Assembly (NCBI GenBank): GCA_003221985.1
Contig: QHUQ01000015.1
Coordinates: forward strand, 1-14,762
Origin: Gemmatimonadota bacterium
GTDB taxonomy: Bacteria; Gemmatimonadota; Gemmatimonadetes; Gemmatimonadales; GWC2-71-9
Length of the DNA stretch: 14,762 nucleotides
Direction of reading: 5' to 3'
The position numbers and the translations under genes are program-made. Shown here piece after piece: positions 13,715 through 14,762 of the stretch. The notes under the pieces were generated by a model that was not told where the DNA came from, searched no databases, and saw only the letters and a program-made list of their open reading frames with translations. The number at the start of each line of letters is the position of its first letter. The stretch's first letter is position 1.

Positions 13715-13804
13715 GCCTAACGGATCGCGCGTAAGCTGCGGCGCGCTGAAGAAAGATTCATTCCCTAATCTACGCGCGCCGCCAGCTTCAAGCGCTTGTT
13801 AGGC
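13715..13804 (-). repeat. Integron attC site (90 bp)
   Basis: On the minus strand it runs from GCCTAAC (13804-13798) to GTTAGGC (13721-13715). Arms GAAGCTGGCGGCGCGC and GCGCGCCGCAGCTTA pair apart from one unpaired G, the kind of extrahelical base that fixes strand choice in attC. It supplies the stop codon (TAA, 13801-13799) of the gene to its right. It is the source-like match for the truncated site at 11201. Confidence 0.92.
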
Positions 13805-14257
13805 GGCAGGCCCATAGAACTGCTTCCACTCGTACATGGCTTCCCGATCCTCGACGAGCCAGGAAAGGAGGGCTCCGAACATTAGACCACCAAGCGCACC
13901 GAGAACTCCACCTATCGGACTCAACGGGGCGCCCGGGGCGATTAGCACGCCAGCACCTGCGCCCGTAAGCGTCGCGCTTAGCCAGATGAGCACAGAGCGC
14001 CCAACGCGAGGACGGCGTTGCCAGACGGCGGCAACGCTGCTCAGATCCACCTGGGTCGGCGCGCCATGGCGGTCCAACCCCTTGAGGAGACCACCATCCA
14101 AATCGACGTCCAGCACCTGCATCTCGCCGTCAAGCCCGTCCTTGGTCAGGACTCGAGCCCACAGCCGCTCGTGCGCCGCGAAGAACGGGAGTCGCGCCGT
14201 AGCACGCTCCACAGCGTGGGCCAGCTCTTCATGCTGCAACTGCTCGAGCGAGGGCAA
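13799..14257 (-). CDS. Two-TM protein with N-terminal soluble domain, cassette-encoded
   Basis: About 152 residues. Residues 1-85 form a soluble part with a helical N-terminus (LEQLQHEELAHAVERAT) and a beta-rich segment (VLTKDGLDGEMQVLDVDL, VDLSSVAAVWQRRP) that could be a small barrel. Two hydrophobic helices follow (RSVLIWLSATLTGAGAGVL; IGGVLGALGGLMFGALLSWL, glycine-rich), then a charged tail. No family was recognised. The start is TTG 14257 with no clear ribosome site, so the true start may differ. The TAA stop overlaps the first core of the attC at 13715, so the recombination site ends the gene. Confidence 0.65.
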   Translation of the reverse strand: MPSLEQLQHEELAHAVERATARLPFFAAHERLWARVLTKDGLDGEMQVLDVDLDGGLLKGLDRHGAPTQVDLSSVAAVWQRRPRVGRSVLIWLSATLTGAGAGVLIAPGAPLSPIGGVLGALGGLMFGALLSWLVEDREAMYEWKQFYGPAA

Positions 14258-14285
14258 GGTGGCGTCATCCCGAGCGCGCGCTGCC

Positions 14286-14375
14286 GCCTAACGGATCGCG
14301 CTTAAGCTGGGGCGCGCTGAACAAAGATTCATTCCTTAATCTACGCGCGCCGTCAGCTTCAAGGGCTTGTTAGGT
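14286..14375 (-). repeat. Integron attC site (90 bp)
   Basis: On the minus strand it runs from ACCTAAC (14375-14369) to GTTAGGC (14292-14286), both matching RYYYAAC/GTTRRRY. It differs from the site at 13715 at seven of 90 positions. It closes the rightmost, partial cassette. Confidence 0.9.
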
Positions 14376-14387
14376 AGCGGGTTGGGT

Positions 14388-14762
14388 CTAGGTCCCACCG
14401 CAATCTCGGCGTGCGCAATAGACAATGCCCACCGTAAAGAGTACCCCTAACGCCAGCGCCGTACTCCGCCACAACCCATCCACGAGCTCCCCCACGCGGA
14501 CGGAGTCGATTTGGGCTCGTGGAATTACCACGTAGCAGGAATCACAGGTCAGGGGTTTGTGGAAAGGAATTCCGGCGAGCTGCGTTGAGTCGACCCGTAC
14601 CTTATGGAGGATATCGGCGCGCCCGCTGTGCCAGACTTGGACCTGCTGCCGAGCCGAGATGGGGCCTAGGGAGTTGAGCGGACGTCGGGACCAACCCGCG
14701 CCGCAGCCCATGCACGCGAGCGCGAACACCGCGCTCGCAACTCGGTATTGCGACAGCTGGAT
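14388..14762 (-). CDS. Probable lipoprotein or membrane-anchored protein, partial, cassette-encoded
   Basis: The frame is open to the right edge. The segment SQYRVASAVFALACMGCGAG looks like the end of a lipoprotein signal (basic residue, hydrophobic run, Cys), so the true start probably lies beyond the window; the first in-window start, GTG 14729, would leave too short a signal. The mature part has QQVQVWHSGRADILHKVRVD, GIPFHKPLTCDSCYVVIPRA and VDSVRVGELVDGLW-like residues before a hydrophobic helix (STALALGVLFTVGIVYC) and a short CARRDCGG tail. The CDSC motif is conserved in small envelope proteins I associate with Gemmatimonadota cassettes, from memory. Function unknown. The stop is 12 bp before the attC at 14286. 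Confidence 0.65.
   Translation of the reverse strand: MQLSQYRVASAVFALACMGCGAGWSRRPLNSLGPISARQQVQVWHSGRADILHKVRVDSTQLAGIPFHKPLTCDSCYVVIPRAQIDSVRVGELVDGLWRSTALALGVLFTVGIVYCARRDCGGT

Larger units (their letters stand above)
7910..14762 (-). mobile_element. Integron gene-cassette array (CALIN or distal part of a chromosomal integron)
   Basis: Complete attC sites at 8565-8642, 12089-12182, 12634-12723, 13274-13375, 13715-13804 and 14286-14375, plus reduced ones at 11201-11242, 9024-9069 and 7910-7985, alternate with small minus-strand genes. Read on the minus strand each site starts with RYYYAAC (RYYYAGC in one) and ends with GTTRRRY, and the inner arms pair imperfectly, as in attC hairpins. Genes end just before or inside an attC and the next starts shortly after. 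No tyrosine recombinase (IntI) is encoded here. The cassette direction predicts any integrase and attI beyond the right edge. Three sites are about 92% identical, as in sedentary chromosomal arrays. The left boundary is uncertain because decay blurs it. Confidence 0.85.

Noticed and set aside
12634..14375. CRISPR array, because similar repeats recur.
   Set aside because: Repeats are 90-102 bp, palindromic and separated by whole genes, not short uniform spacers.
8565..14375. The palindromic repeats as rho-independent terminators or REP/MITE elements.
   Set aside because: No T tracts follow the stems, and the conserved outer cores with one site per gene and constant orientation fit attC better.

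Overview
The window is a GC-rich bacterial segment in which every gene I can support lies on the minus strand, so it reads right to left. The mix of small secreted or glycine-zipper proteins (several with a 'YWVEGG' motif), a PD40 beta-propeller, DUF3224, DinB, GyrI-like and cupin genes, and attC-like repeats resembles soil Gemmatimonadota or a related uncultured lineage. That placement is inference; there is no marker gene.

Right part (about 7.9-14.76 kb): an integron gene-cassette array. Six complete attC recombination sites (78-102 bp; cores of the form GCCTAAC...GTTAGGC, or one-base variants, around an imperfect palindrome) plus several truncated or decayed ones separate small minus-strand genes. 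Each intact unit is one or two ORFs followed by its attC. No integrase is present. If one exists it should lie beyond the right edge, upstream of the first cassette; otherwise this is a cluster of attC sites lacking an integrase (CALIN). Cargo, right to left: a probable lipoprotein (partial), a two-TM protein, a GlsB/YeaQ-type membrane protein, a secreted two-cysteine protein, a three-TM protein, a two-gene cassette (glycine-zipper protein plus secreted protein), a stretch with VOC, GyrI-like, DinB, secreted and broken cupin genes, then a second glycine-zipper cassette and an unknown soluble protein. Most cargo of the intact cassettes is envelope-directed. Decay increases leftward: attC sites become truncated and genes carry deletions.

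Middle part (about 4.3-7.9 kb): a DUF2007 protein and a short exported peptide, a frameshifted secreted protein, DUF3224, an ADP-ribosylglycohydrolase, a SAM methyltransferase and a RimJ/RimL-like GNAT acetyltransferase, the last four closely spaced like an operon.

Left part (1 to about 4.3 kb): a frameshifted small gene, a secreted PD40 (TolB-like) protein, an exported cupin, and a large open frame running off the left edge. That frame fuses a complete short-chain dehydrogenase to an aldonolactone-oxidase-type FAD domain. It is the most unusual single gene here.
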